Assembly: GCF_025144725.1 (NCBI RefSeq)
Contig: NZ_JALXKS010000003.1
Location: 1-64,000, forward strand
Direction: 5' to 3'
Length of the DNA: 64,000 nucleotides
DNA from: Brevibacterium sp. p3-SID960
Lineage (GTDB): Bacteria; Actinomycetota; Actinomycetes; Actinomycetales; Brevibacteriaceae
Shown here: positions 29,318 through 38,185 of the stretch, one piece after another
Position numbering within the stretch: position 1 is the first letter of the stretch
How the letters are laid out: the number at the start of each line of letters is the position of its first letter
The notes under the pieces: model-generated
Told to the model about the DNA's origin: nothing
Database searches by the model: none
Seen by the model: the letters and a program-made list of their open reading frames with translations, nothing else
Translations under genes and position numbers: made by a program

Positions 29318-30649
29318 GTGACCCACGCGCTCATGAATGTCCTCGACCTCACCGACACGCCGCTCGACCGTCGCACGCTGCGCCGGTCCGTGCCGCGCGC
29401 CCGCCTCGATTCCGCCTCCGCTGCCGAGGCGGTCATCCCGATCGTCGACGATGTCGAGACCCGCGGTCGGGCTGCGGTGCTGGAGTACACGCAGACGTTC
29501 GACGCGGTGCTGCCCGAGCGGCTGCGGGTGCCCGCCGAGGAGCTCACCGCTGCCTGTGCGAGCCTCGACGCCGGGCTGCGCACAGCGCTGGAGGAGACCA
29601 TCCGCCGCTGCCGGCGGGTCGCTGACGGCGATCGGCGCTCCTCAGCCACGACCGCATTCTCCGGTGGTGGTTCCGTGACATCACGCTGGCTGCCGATCGA
29701 ACGCGTCGGTCTCTACGTCCCCGGCGGGCTGGCCGTCTACCCCTCAACCGTCATCATGAACGCCGTTCCCGCCCAGGCCGCCGGCGTCGACTCGATCGCC
29801 ATCGTCTCGCCGCCGCAGGCCGACGGCCTGCCCCACCCGACAGTGCTCGCAGCTGCTGGACTCCTCGGCATCGACGAAGTATGGGCCATGGGCGGAGCTC
29901 AGTCTGTCGCCGCGCTGGCCTACGGGTTCGATGACGGTGAAGAGCTCGAGCCGGTCGATCTCATCACCGGGCCCGGCAATGCCTTCGTCGCAGCCGCCAA
30001 AGCACGGGTGCGTTCGGTCGTCGGCATCGACACGATCGCCGGGCCGACTGAGATCATCATCCTCGCCGACGACACCGCGGACCCGGCACTCGTGGCAGCC
30101 GATCTCATCAGCCAGGCCGAACACGACCCGATGGCCGCCTCGGTGCTCGTCACCGAAAGCCAGGACCTCATCGACGCCGTGCAGCAGGAGATCACGCGCC
30201 AGGCTGCCTGTGCGACACACTCCGAGCGCATCCGCACCGCACTGTCCGGGGAGCAGTCCGCGATCCTCAGGGTCGCCTCCCGGCAGGCTGGCCTGGCCGT
30301 GGTCAACGCCTATGCCGGTGAGCACGTCGAAGTGTTCGTCAGCGACCCACACGCCGCAGCCGAGCAGATCACCAACGCCGGTGCCGTGTTCATCGGCCCG
30401 TTCTCACCGGTGGCCCTCGGAGACTACTGCGCCGGGTCGAACCACGTGCTGCCTACCGGCGGAACCGCCGCCTACGCCTCGGCGCTCGGCGTGCAGTCCT
30501 TCCTCAAGGGAAGCCAGGTCATCGACTACCCGGCTGCGGCACTGGCCGCGGTCGCCGACCACATCGAAACGCTGGCAGCTGCCGAGGATCTGCCCGCCCA
30601 CGGTGAAGCCGTTCGGCTGCGCCGCAGCAAGCCGGGAATGGAGGCCTGA
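29318..30649 (+). CDS. hisD: Histidinol dehydrogenase
   Basis: This 443-residue enzyme oxidises L-histidinol to L-histidine with two NAD. Visible landmarks are [12 protein letters not shown], the zinc-ligand motif SQAEHDP, and [12 protein letters not shown] with the catalytic His region. The start is uncertain among ATG 29309, GTG 29318 and ATG 29333; GTG was chosen because a TAGAAT hexamer lies 7 bases upstream and overlaps the first ATG. It is not followed by other his genes, and its stop overlaps nrdR by one base. Confidence 0.93.
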   Translation: MTHALMNVLDLTDTPLDRRTLRRSVPRARLDSASAAEAVIPIVDDVETRGRAAVLEYTQTFDAVLPERLRVPAEELTAACASLDAGLRTALEETIRRCRRVADGDRRSSATTAFSGGGSVTSRWLPIERVGLYVPGGLAVYPSTVIMNAVPAQAAGVDSIAIVSPPQADGLPHPTVLAAAGLLGIDEVWAMGGAQSVAALAYGFDDGEELEPVDLITGPGNAFVAAAKARVRSVVGIDTIAGPTEIIILADDTADPALVAADLISQAEHDPMAASVLVTESQDLIDAVQQEITRQAACATHSERIRTALSGEQSAILRVASRQAGLAVVNAYAGEHVEVFVSDPHAAAEQITNAGAVFIGPFSPVALGDYCAGSNHVLPTGGTAAYASALGVQSFLKGSQVIDYPAAALAAVADHIETLAAAEDLPAHGEAVRLRRSKPGMEA

Positions 30650-31107
30650 TGCACTGCCCATTCTGCCGCCACCCTGACTCGCGCGTCGTCGACTCGCGCA
30701 CCGCCGAGGACGGCTCGTCGATCCGCCGGCGCCGCCAGTGCCCGCAGTGCTCCCGCCGGTTCACCACCATGGAGGCCACCAGTCTGTCGGTCGTCAAACG
30801 CTCGGGCGTGTCCGAGGAGTTCTCCCGGCAGAAAGTCGTTGCCGGCGTGCGCAAGGCATGCCAAGGCCGACCAGTCGGGGAGGACGATCTGGCCAAGCTC
30901 GCCCAGCAGGTCGAGGAGAAGATCCGCTCACAGGGAATCGCTGAGATCGAAGCCGACGAAGTCGGCCTGGCGATCCTCGAACCGCTGCGCGAACTCGACC
31001 AGGTCGCCTACCTGCGGTTCGCCAGCGTGTACCAGAGCTTTGACTCCCTGGAAGACTTCGAGGCAGCGATCGAATCGCTGCGCGCCGAGCGCGACGAAGA
31101 AGCATGA
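30649..31107 (+). CDS. nrdR: Ribonucleotide reductase repressor NrdR
   Basis: The 152-residue regulator has an N-terminal zinc ribbon (CPFC ... CPQC, Cys at 3, 6, 31 and 34) followed by an ATP-cone domain. NrdR senses ATP/dATP and represses ribonucleotide reductase genes by binding NrdR boxes. No nrd gene or clear NrdR box was noticed in this window. The ATG shares one base with the hisD stop. Confidence 0.96.
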   Translation: MHCPFCRHPDSRVVDSRTAEDGSSIRRRRQCPQCSRRFTTMEATSLSVVKRSGVSEEFSRQKVVAGVRKACQGRPVGEDDLAKLAQQVEEKIRSQGIAEIEADEVGLAILEPLRELDQVAYLRFASVYQSFDSLEDFEAAIESLRAERDEEA

Positions 31108-31172
31108 GCACCCTGCTGAACGAATTGCGAGAAGAAGCTGGATCCAGTTCGTGAAACGGCCGGAAGTATGTG

Positions 31173-31245
31173 TAAGATAAAACGTGCGCCCAAGGCGCAC
31201 GCCGCCTGTGGCGTCGGAGGGGAAGCCGACGCCACGGGCGGCTTT
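31173..31245 (+). ncRNA. Tandem hairpins after nrdR: terminator or small RNA candidate
   Basis: A TAAGAT hexamer (31173-31178) is followed at once by a 7-bp hairpin (31184-31200, loop CAA). Then comes a 17-bp hairpin with one wobble pair (31201-31217 with 31226-31242, loop AGGGGAAG) and TTTCACTTT. Transcription from the hexamer would give a compact RNA of about 60-65 nt. It may equally be a bidirectional terminator for nrdR and the convergent helicase gene. It does not match a family I recognise. Confidence 0.4.
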
Positions 31246-31307
31246 CACTTTGCCCCGAAGAAGATGCGCCTGAGCACCCGATGAGGATGCTGAGGCGCGC
31301 GCTGGCC

Positions 31308-33551
31308 TTATGTGCGGTTCTCTGCTGCGATGAAGGGTGCGAGGACCGATTCACCGATGCTGAGGATCCTCAGCCGGGCGGTCGAACGGGTCAGCGAGAC
31401 ATACAGCTGGCCGACTCCCGCCGCACTGCCGGCAGGGGCGATCGACGCCGGATCGACGATGATGACGCTGTCGAACTCGAGGCCGCGGACCTCACTGGGA
31501 TCGAGGACGGCGACTGCGTGATCGATCCCGGCAGGACCGGCAGCGAAGTCGACATCAGGGTCGGAGGCCAACGCCGCCGCCACCCGATCGGCGTGCTCGG
31601 GCATCGCGATGACGGCCAGCTGGCCGCCGCCGAGTTCGGCGCGTTCGCTGCGCACGATCTCCGGCAGCTTCCGGCACAGCGTCTCGATGTCGTCGAAGCA
31701 CTCAGCCAGCGGGTCATAGGTCCCCTCGCGCACCGGCGAGGGGACTGACAGCTGCGGGAAGTACTCCCGCAGCAGTTCGTTGGCCACGGTCATGATGCGT
31801 CCCGGAGTGCGGTAGGAGACCGTCAGCTCCTCCATCTCGAAGCGATCGCCGATGTGCGGCGCCAAGACCGAGGACCAGGTGCGCGTCGCATCCATCGTCG
31901 AAGCCTGGGCGAGGTCGCCGACGACAGTCGCCGACTTGCTCGGCACACGCCGGAACAGCACCCGCCACTGCATGGGACTGAGCTCCTGCGCCTCGTCGAC
32001 CACGAGGTGACCGTACGTCCACTCGCGGTCCTGTGCGGCCCGCTCAGCCAGGGTCCGCTCATCGGTGTCCTGCTGATAGCGCTGGGCGATCGTCTCAGCT
32101 GACACCATGTCACCGGTGCCGGTCATATCGAGCACCGCCTGGGCGTACTCCAGCTCGGCATTCACGGTGCCGGCCTGCTCCTGGGCCTCGAGCACCTCGG
32201 TGCTCGGCCCGATGAGTTCAGCGATCTCATCGAGCAGCGGCACATCCTCAACGGTGACCTGTCCGCCGCGAACCCGGCGGATGAGGGCCATCTCCTCCAA
32301 GCTCAGGATTCCGTCGGCGGCGGGCACCAGCCGGTGCGGTTTGCTCAGCAGCGCATCGAGCACTCCGCGCGGGCTCAGTGGCAGCCAGCACAGGTTGATC
32401 GCCACGCGCACATCGCGGGCCCGGCGCAGCTCGTCGGTCAGCTCAGCCAGCACCTCGGGCGTGGGCTCGTAGTGCTTCGCGGCCGCCAGCGCACCGGCGA
32501 GCAGGCTGAGCAGGTGCTTGACGAAGGTCAGGCGCGCCCCGTTGTGCGGCTTGCCGCTGCGACGTGCCCGGTCCTGTGCCTCCTTGACCATCGCCGGGGT
32601 CATGGTGATGGTGTGACTGATCGTCTTGAGCTGCTGCGGGTCGTCAGGCACTCGCTGGTAGGCGCGCACCGCCCGCTTGATGACCTCAACCATCCGCAGG
32701 TCACCCTTGACCGCAGCCGTCGGCGCGGTGTCATGGGCGGTGGCGTTGACCTCGGGCATGAGCTGACCGGGGGTCAGCAGCACGGCACCGGTCTCACCGA
32801 GGCTGGGCAGCACCTGCTCGATGTACTTGAGGAATACCGGCGAGGGCCCGATGAGCAGCACACCGGACTTTGCGATGCGCTCCCGGTGCTGGTACAGCAG
32901 GTAGGCTGCGCGGTGCAGCGCGACTGCGGTCTTGCCGGTCCCCGGTCCGCCCTGTACGACCACGAGCCGATCGAGGGGACGGCGGATGATGCGGTCCTGT
33001 TCGGACTGGATAGTTGCGACGATGTCGCCCATCCGGCCGGTGCGATGGGCGTCGAGGGAGGCGATGAGAGCGCCTTCGCCGTGCAGCCCGGCGCGCTGCT
33101 GGGCACTGAGCGCCGACAGGTCGAGGACATCGTCCTCGACGCTGATGACTCGGCGGCGTCGCGTAGCGATGTGCCGGCGGCGGGTGAGGTCACCTGGGTT
33201 CTCGGCAGTCGCGCGGTAGAACGGCTCGCTGGCCGGGGCCCGCCAGTCCATCAGCAGCTGGGTGCGGTCCTGAGCGGAGATCCCGATGCGCCCGATGTAG
33301 GTTGTGGCGCCGGTGACGGTGTCGATGCGGCCGAAGCACAGCCCCTCTTCGGCATTGCGCAGGCGGATGAGCTGATCCTCATACATGCTGGCGAAGGCAT
33401 CGCGTTCGGAACGGTTCTGGTGGTTGCCCCCGACATGCGTCCGGCGCACGTGGTTGAGGCTGGCAGCGGTCTCCTCACGCAACGCGTCGAGACGCGCGTA
33501 GACGGTGTCGAGGTGCTGCTGTTCGTGGCTGATCTCGGTCTCTTCGCTCAC
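31308..33551 (-). CDS. helD: HelD/HelR-type RNA polymerase-associated helicase
   Basis: A 747-residue superfamily 1 helicase. An N-terminal coiled-coil arm (about residues 1-60) precedes Walker A GGPGTGKTAVALHRAAYLL, a Walker B-like LVVDEAQELSPMQW and the C-terminal motif GLEFDSVIIVDP. This layout, with the EEGLCFGRID stretch near residue 70, matches actinobacterial HelD-like proteins that recycle stalled RNA polymerase; some, such as HelR, protect against rifampicin. The start is GTG after AAAGGCGGAAG. In the ancestral chromosome it lay about 90 bases downstream of the spermidine-synthase-like gene. Confidence 0.85.
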   Translation of the reverse strand: MSEETEISHEQQHLDTVYARLDALREETAASLNHVRRTHVGGNHQNRSERDAFASMYEDQLIRLRNAEEGLCFGRIDTVTGATTYIGRIGISAQDRTQLLMDWRAPASEPFYRATAENPGDLTRRRHIATRRRRVISVEDDVLDLSALSAQQRAGLHGEGALIASLDAHRTGRMGDIVATIQSEQDRIIRRPLDRLVVVQGGPGTGKTAVALHRAAYLLYQHRERIAKSGVLLIGPSPVFLKYIEQVLPSLGETGAVLLTPGQLMPEVNATAHDTAPTAAVKGDLRMVEVIKRAVRAYQRVPDDPQQLKTISHTITMTPAMVKEAQDRARRSGKPHNGARLTFVKHLLSLLAGALAAAKHYEPTPEVLAELTDELRRARDVRVAINLCWLPLSPRGVLDALLSKPHRLVPAADGILSLEEMALIRRVRGGQVTVEDVPLLDEIAELIGPSTEVLEAQEQAGTVNAELEYAQAVLDMTGTGDMVSAETIAQRYQQDTDERTLAERAAQDREWTYGHLVVDEAQELSPMQWRVLFRRVPSKSATVVGDLAQASTMDATRTWSSVLAPHIGDRFEMEELTVSYRTPGRIMTVANELLREYFPQLSVPSPVREGTYDPLAECFDDIETLCRKLPEIVRSERAELGGGQLAVIAMPEHADRVAAALASDPDVDFAAGPAGIDHAVAVLDPSEVRGLEFDSVIIVDPASIAPAGSAAGVGQLYVSLTRSTARLRILSIGESVLAPFIAAENRT

Positions 33552-33641
33552 CTTCCGCCTTTCTGGTCGGCAATCAATTATGCCGTGTTCTCACGCCCCC
33601 GTCACCACAGGCATGTCGGCGGCACAGAATTGAGGAGGAGT

Positions 33642-33731
33642 TCACCTGCCTGTTGCCGGCCATCCGCAGAAGTCAGCGAGCTTCCGGCCCGCCAGCACCG
33701 AGGCGACGGCAGGGCCGGCGCGCAGCGTCTT
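33642..33731 (-). pseudogene. Displaced 3' end of the spermidine-synthase-like gene
   Basis: On the minus strand this 29-codon open stretch (KTLRAGPAVASVLAGRK..., stop at 33642) has no start codon of its own. It reads like the C-terminal end of spermidine-synthase-like proteins, which normally continue from ...IALA into a short (R/K)xLRxG region. The gene body at 44074-44814 stops abnormally at the other end of the element. Joining them at the shared TTG gives an unbroken ...LAKTLRAG... frame. It is the remnant left on this side by integration. Confidence 0.8.
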
Positions 33732-33751
33732 GTCGACGTGTCGGGTTTGAC
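33710..33751 (+). other. attL, left junction of the integrated element
   Basis: The inferred core TTG is at 33730-33732. Left of it is the displaced target-gene tail; right of it is element DNA with GTTTGAC at 33745-33751. That heptamer is the mirror of GTCAAAC at the right junction, at almost the same distance from the core (12 versus 13 bases). The arms match at roughly 14 of 17 positions. The centre of the dyad falls between the two T bases, making TT the likely crossover dinucleotide. Confidence 0.72.
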
Positions 33752-33784
33752 CGGCGTACCTACCAGGCAACGAGGGAGGTCGTC

Positions 33785-35269
33785 ATGGACGGCACAGCAG
33801 CAAGCAGTGGCATGGAGCAGGTGGTGGTGTACCTGCGCATCTCCGAGGATCGTACCGGTGCGGAGGCCGGGGTCGAGCGGCAACGCCAGGACTGCCTGGA
33901 GCTGTGCGCGCGGCTCGGGATCAGCGACCCGGCGATCTTCATGGACAACGACATCTCGGCCTACTCGGGCAAGAAACGCCCCGGCTACCTCGACCTACTC
34001 GAACGCGTGAAGCTGGGGCCGTCGCGGATTGTGGCATGGCATGTGGACCGCCTCTACCGTCGCCCCCGCGAACTGGAAGACCTCATCGACCTCGTGGAGA
34101 CGCATCCGATCCGGATCGAGACGGTCAAGGGCGGCGCGTTCGACCTGAACACCCACGAAGGCAGGCTCATGGCCCGTCGGCTCGTCGCGATCGCCTCCTA
34201 CGAATCCGGCCACAAAGCCGACCGCATCCGCCGGGCGAACCAGCAGAAAGCCGAGCGCGGCGACTGGCACGGCGGGGCAAAGTACGGGTACGGCATCGGC
34301 GGCGTCCTCATCCCCGAAGTAGCCGCCGTCATCCGCGAGATGGCCGACCGGTTCCTCGCAGGGCAGTCGGTGCGGCAGATCACCAGGTGGCTCAACCGCG
34401 ACGACGGACCAACACCGCCGTCGAAAGGCAAGAGCCGGTTGAACGTGTGGCACGAGAGCACCGTCGGCTCGATCCTGTGCTCCGCGCGCATCTCGGGGCA
34501 GCGCGCCTACGAACCAGCATCCAAGACGACGGCGACGTGGGAACGGCGCGATCGGGCGATCCTGGGGCCGGGGAACTGGGAGGCGATCATCACCCCGGAA
34601 GAGACGATGCGTATCCGGGCGGTGTTCAACCATCCCGACCGGCGCGTGGGCCGCTCCTCCAAAAGCCTGCTCGCCGGGCTGATTTCCTGCGCGAAGTGCG
34701 GGAACACGCTCGTGTCGTCGGGGTTGCACCGAGGCGAGACGTCTATCGGGAAGCGCCGCTTCTACCGTTGCCTGCCCCTGCCCGGCAGGCCCGAGCGGGG
34801 CGGGCTCGTCGTGTCCGCGCACGGCATCGAAACCCTGGTAAGCGAAGCGATGATCGCGCGCCTAGCCGCGACCACGCTGCCGACCGCCGCGCCGGGCGAG
34901 GACGCCGGGATCACCGCGGCGATGGAGCAGATCACCGCCGCCCGTCAGCGGATGGAGGACATGGCCCGCGACTACGGAGCCGGGCTGCTCTCCCGCACCG
35001 AGCTCCACGCCGCGAAGACCGCCGCCACCGCGGCAATCAACAACGCAGAACTCGTCCTGGGACGTAACGCGAAGTCGTCCGCGTTGAAGGGTATCCCCAT
35101 CGGCGACGAGCAGGCACTACGAGAGGCGTGGGAAACCGAGTGGTCGATCCCGCAGAAACGAGCGATCATCGCCGCACTGATCGACACCCTCATCGTCAAA
35201 CCCGCACAGCCCGGCAAGACCGGGGCGAGGTTCCGACCCGAACGCGTCGAACTCACCTTCAAAGCCTGA
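33785..35269 (+). CDS. Large serine recombinase (integrase)
   Basis: A 494-residue site-specific recombinase. The resolvase domain carries the catalytic Ser20 in YLRISEDR and Arg residues in the DRLYRRPRELEDL region. A recombinase domain follows (about 170-270), then a zinc ribbon with CAKCGNTL near residue 303 and a C-terminal coiled coil with a predicted DNA-binding segment. It lies 53 bases inside attL, the usual place for such integrases. GGGAGG sits six bases before the ATG. No recombination directionality factor was recognised, though the small gene next door is a candidate. Confidence 0.94.
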   Translation: MDGTAASSGMEQVVVYLRISEDRTGAEAGVERQRQDCLELCARLGISDPAIFMDNDISAYSGKKRPGYLDLLERVKLGPSRIVAWHVDRLYRRPRELEDLIDLVETHPIRIETVKGGAFDLNTHEGRLMARRLVAIASYESGHKADRIRRANQQKAERGDWHGGAKYGYGIGGVLIPEVAAVIREMADRFLAGQSVRQITRWLNRDDGPTPPSKGKSRLNVWHESTVGSILCSARISGQRAYEPASKTTATWERRDRAILGPGNWEAIITPEETMRIRAVFNHPDRRVGRSSKSLLAGLISCAKCGNTLVSSGLHRGETSIGKRRFYRCLPLPGRPERGGLVVSAHGIETLVSEAMIARLAATTLPTAAPGEDAGITAAMEQITAARQRMEDMARDYGAGLLSRTELHAAKTAATAAINNAELVLGRNAKSSALKGIPIGDEQALREAWETEWSIPQKRAIIAALIDTLIVKPAQPGKTGARFRPERVELTFKA

Positions 35270-35290
35270 ACCAACACGGCACGCGCGAGG

Positions 35291-35500
35291 TCATCGCTTG
35301 GGGCGAGTGAGGACGCGGAGCTTCGCCAGGGCGACCGGATCGGTCACACCGACCGGCACCCCGGAACACTCGCACGCCTCGCGCGTCCACACCACCGGGT
35401 CAAACCCCGGCGGCAGACCGCTCGGAACCCGGCTCTGCCGCTCACGAGCCGAGGGTGCCGGGGAAGCCTTGGGGGTGCTGTGTGCTGCTGTGGTTGCCAT
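35291..35500 (-). CDS. Small unrecognised protein (69 aa)
   Basis: This short basic protein begins MATTAAHSTPKASPAPS and ends with a region containing CECSGVPVGVTDPVALAKLRVLTRPKR. It converges on the integrase gene with 21 bases between the stops, and its upstream side is AT-richer than most of the element. I do not recognise the family. A small protein beside a serine integrase can be an excisionase or regulator, but nothing in the sequence proves that. The start could also be further upstream in the same frame. Confidence 0.5.
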   Translation of the reverse strand: MATTAAHSTPKASPAPSARERQSRVPSGLPPGFDPVVWTREACECSGVPVGVTDPVALAKLRVLTRPKR

Positions 35501-35634
35501 GCCAGACAGGTACGCAGCATCAACCACAATATCTAGTGCGAATGAAGCGATGCAAACGCTATATGTAGATGTTGTCGCGAGTAGCGCCACCCGGTCGATG
35601 CCACCCGGAGGCCGGGCCGCACCACCGAGGAGGT

Positions 35635-36492
35635 TCACCGTTCAGGCGTCGGGTTGGGGTGGGCGGCGCGTATGGCGTCTGTCAGCGCGTTGTCGTCGCG
35701 GAGTGAGTCCGGCGGTTCACCGTTGAGCAGGCGCAGCAGTATGCCGTCGCCGGTCGGGGTGCCGGTGTGCTTCGCCGCGGGATGGCCCAGTACGATCCGC
35801 AGCAGCGCAGTCCAGGACCGTGGCGGCAGACCCAGCACGACCGGCACGGTGCGGTCGCGGCGCAGCACCTCCACCGCACGGGACCGCGAAGACAGGTCAG
35901 CCAGCCGATAGGCCACATGCTCCACGCAGTCGGCCACGAGCGCGGCATCCCAGCCCTCCAACACGAACAGTCCCACCACCTCCGACAGCACGGCAGCGAC
36001 CGGCCCGTCATCCTCACCGGACTCTGGATCATCATCGTCGGGAGCGACCGCGAACGCAGGATGGTAGTCGGCCAGGCCCTCTCGGTCCGCGAACCGCACG
36101 GCATCATGGAATCCGGCGATCCTGGGCGTGCGGCGGGCCTTGCTCGTCGCCACCAACAGCCCAGCAGCCCGAGCCTCGACGCCGCAGGTGATCTGCACGG
36201 CGCGGGTGACCACGGCCCACGGGTTCCCTGCGTTCCGCGTCGAGGGGGCGAGCATGACCTCGAACGCCGCCGACGCGATATGCCACGGGTCGAGGTTGTG
36301 TTTCCTGGCCAGCCGTCGATACCGCTCGGCGGTGTAGCGCATCAGATCCGCCGCCTCCCGATCACCCTGCCACGCCCCAGGCCCAGACTCGTGCAGGCGG
36401 AGGAGCAGGGCGCGTAGCCCTTCGGGCGTCTCGAATCCTCGGCTGCCCGGCTCCGCAGCGTCGTCGGCGGCGGGCGGGGTGTGTTCGGCCAC
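35635..36492 (-). CDS. Unrecognised element protein (285 aa), sigma-like N-terminal region
   Basis: I cannot name this protein. Residues about 45-110 contain ...YTAERYRRLARKHNLDPWHIASAAFEVM... and a WAVVTRAVQIT helix, loosely resembling region 2 of sigma-70-like proteins. An acidic linker (DDDDPESGEDDG) and an alpha-helical C-terminal half ending near GDGILLRLLNGEPPDSL follow. It starts at GTG with GGGAGG seven bases upstream; that site can pair in a 6-bp hairpin. It may be a regulator of element functions; a distant sigma-like or structural role is equally open. Confidence 0.6.
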   Translation of the reverse strand: MAEHTPPAADDAAEPGSRGFETPEGLRALLLRLHESGPGAWQGDREAADLMRYTAERYRRLARKHNLDPWHIASAAFEVMLAPSTRNAGNPWAVVTRAVQITCGVEARAAGLLVATSKARRTPRIAGFHDAVRFADREGLADYHPAFAVAPDDDDPESGEDDGPVAAVLSEVVGLFVLEGWDAALVADCVEHVAYRLADLSSRSRAVEVLRRDRTVPVVLGLPPRSWTALLRIVLGHPAAKHTGTPTGDGILLRLLNGEPPDSLRDDNALTDAIRAAHPNPTPER

Positions 36493-36757
36493 GGTGGTAC
36501 CTCCCGTGAAGGAGGTGGCCCACCAGGAGCCAGACCAGGACGCTCACCAACGCGCCCCTATGCCCGCCGCTCGTCAGCATTACTGTTCGACTTATCCCAG
36601 TGCCATTTCGAAACTCTCGGCTGACCGTTGAGATGGCGACGGAGGAATTACCTGGGGTGGATACCTTGTGCTCCGGGGGCGCAGCCGTGGCTCAGTTCGC
36701 GGCGCTCGGGCGTTGTTCTGTTCATGCCGTTCGTGTGCCTTCTGGTGAGGGAAGTTG
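36493..36757. other. Intergenic region inside the element
   Basis: No gene is supported in these 265 bases between the 285-residue protein and the DUF1772 gene. The left end contains the ACCTCC (36499-36504) / GGAGGT (36511-36516) hairpin that covers the ribosome site of the minus-strand gene. The rest shows no obvious promoter pair or repeat. Confidence 0.5.
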
Positions 36758-37195
36758 CTAGACGGCGGCGAGTCCGATGGTGACGAGGATGAACCCGAGG
36801 AGCTGAAGCGATCCTCGGGTGATCTGGAAGACATCCCAACGGCGGCGCATTGCGATGAAGCCTTCGGGTGCGGTGTCCTGTTTGATGCGTCCGGTGCGGA
36901 AGTTGATGGGCACGTTGCCGAAGATGGTGACGATGAGCGCGATCCCGAGGGCGACGGCGGCGGAGATCAGCCAGGCCGAGGGCGTCGGGATTGCGACGGT
37001 GATCGCGAGGACGGTGGCGGCGGTCATGCCGATGGGCATGATGCGTCCGTAGGTCTTGAGCAGCCCTTTCTCGAAGGTGAGCTGGTCGTCGGGAGCGAGT
37101 TTTCGGATCACGGGGTGCACGAGTGCGACAGAGGCGAACTCGGCTGACCCGACGAATCCGGTGACGAGGATGGTGGCAGTCTCCAGCCAGTTCAT
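36758..37195 (-). CDS. DUF1772 (anthrone oxygenase-like) membrane protein
   Basis: This 145-residue protein has four hydrophobic segments and the DUF1772 pattern: an early FVGSAEFASVALVHPVIRKL helix, a FGNVPINFRTGRI loop and a final membrane helix. Some members act as anthrone oxygenases; most are uncharacterised. It starts at ATG after GAAAGG and overlaps the upstream NmrA-like gene by 4 bases. The pair faces a divergent MerR gene, so it is likely an inducible detoxification or redox operon. Confidence 0.82.
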   Translation of the reverse strand: MNWLETATILVTGFVGSAEFASVALVHPVIRKLAPDDQLTFEKGLLKTYGRIMPIGMTAATVLAITVAIPTPSAWLISAAVALGIALIVTIFGNVPINFRTGRIKQDTAPEGFIAMRRRWDVFQITRGSLQLLGFILVTIGLAAV

Positions 37196-38082
37196 GATGT
37201 TGACCTTTCGGCGGCGTTGTCGCGCTGTAGCGCGATCCACCTGGCGAACGGGGTGGGAGGGGTGCCGAAGTCCTGGAACCACGCGGTGGTGTCGGTCACG
37301 TCGCCGTGGCGGTCAATGCTGTCGAGGATGCCCAGGGGTCTGGTCATCTCGCCCTTCAGGAATAGGCGATTGATGGCGCGCATGAATCCGAGCGGCATGA
37401 CCCGCACCGCGTTCGATGCAACGGGCTTGCCGGATATTGCGCCCGCGTATGCGGCGGTCGCCTCCCGCAATGTCATCGTCTGCTCCCCGGCCACGTCGTA
37501 GACCTTGTTCGCGGTTTCGGGCATCTCGAACGCGCGGGAGGCAGCCGCCATGATGTCGTCAGCGGTGACGGGGTGGATCGGGTGCGGTTGGTTGCCGATG
37601 AGTACCGGGCGGCCGCCTCGGATGAACTTCGCGAGCGTTTCATTGATGAACCCGACACGGAACACGGTGGATGCCACCGGGCTGGCCATCAAGAGTTGCT
37701 CGCCACGGGCCTTGGAGTGTTCCCAGGGATAGTCGGCATAGGCGGGCTGTGCGAACATGCCGGAGATCAGCACCACGCGCCGCACCCCAGCCGCTTCAGC
37801 GGCGGCGGCAACGTTCGCAACGCCGTCTTCCTCGATGTGTCGCGCCCGCTCAGGGTCGCTCCCACCGTTGAGGGTCAGCAGCACGCCATCAACGTCGGTG
37901 AACGCGGCCACCAACGTGTCGGGGGCCGTGACGTCACCCCGCACGGTCTCGACACCCTTTGGTAGCGATGCCTTCTCTGGCGACCGCACGATCGCGCGCA
38001 CTGTGTGGCCGTCTGCCAGCAGGCGGGTAAGGGCGTACCCACCGAGGTACCCGGTTGCTCCTATGACAGCGATGCGTGCCAT
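37192..38082 (-). CDS. NmrA-like NAD(P)-binding oxidoreductase
   Basis: A 296-residue short-chain-dehydrogenase-like protein of the atypical NmrA/NAD(P)H-binding type. The N-terminal Rossmann motif is IGATGYLGG, followed by GDVTAP and a substrate-binding C-terminal part. There is no classical Tyr-x-x-x-Lys visible in the expected place, so it may be a sensor or a quinone-type reductase rather than a true dehydrogenase. It forms an operon with the DUF1772 gene. Confidence 0.82.
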   Translation of the reverse strand: MARIAVIGATGYLGGYALTRLLADGHTVRAIVRSPEKASLPKGVETVRGDVTAPDTLVAAFTDVDGVLLTLNGGSDPERARHIEEDGVANVAAAAEAAGVRRVVLISGMFAQPAYADYPWEHSKARGEQLLMASPVASTVFRVGFINETLAKFIRGGRPVLIGNQPHPIHPVTADDIMAAASRAFEMPETANKVYDVAGEQTMTLREATAAYAGAISGKPVASNAVRVMPLGFMRAINRLFLKGEMTRPLGILDSIDRHGDVTDTTAWFQDFGTPPTPFARWIALQRDNAAERSTS

Positions 38083-38094
38083 CCCCGCCTCCTC

Positions 38095-38138
38095 ATGGAT
38101 AGTGCGATTATCTATTTATGGATACTAGTATTATCCAT
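38095..38138. promoter_or_regulatory. Two 21-bp MerR-type operators
   Basis: Two dyads share the same architecture of ATGGATA, seven bases, then TATC(C/T)AT. The first spans 38095-38115 (right arm TATCTAT, one mismatch). The second spans 38118-38138 and is perfect. Their centres are 23 bp apart. They lie between the NmrA-like gene start (38082) and the MerR start, covering the region where both promoters should be. The match to the MerR gene next door is inferred. Confidence 0.75.
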
Positions 38139-38185
38139 CTGAAAGCGCCAGCGCGATGGGAACGAGGTGCAACGTGGAGATGCGG

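Noticed and set aside
36592..36834. Short open frames in the 36.5-36.8 kb gap of the element
   Set aside because: No Shine-Dalgarno, no family resemblance, and overlap with the DUF1772 gene end; treated as noncoding.
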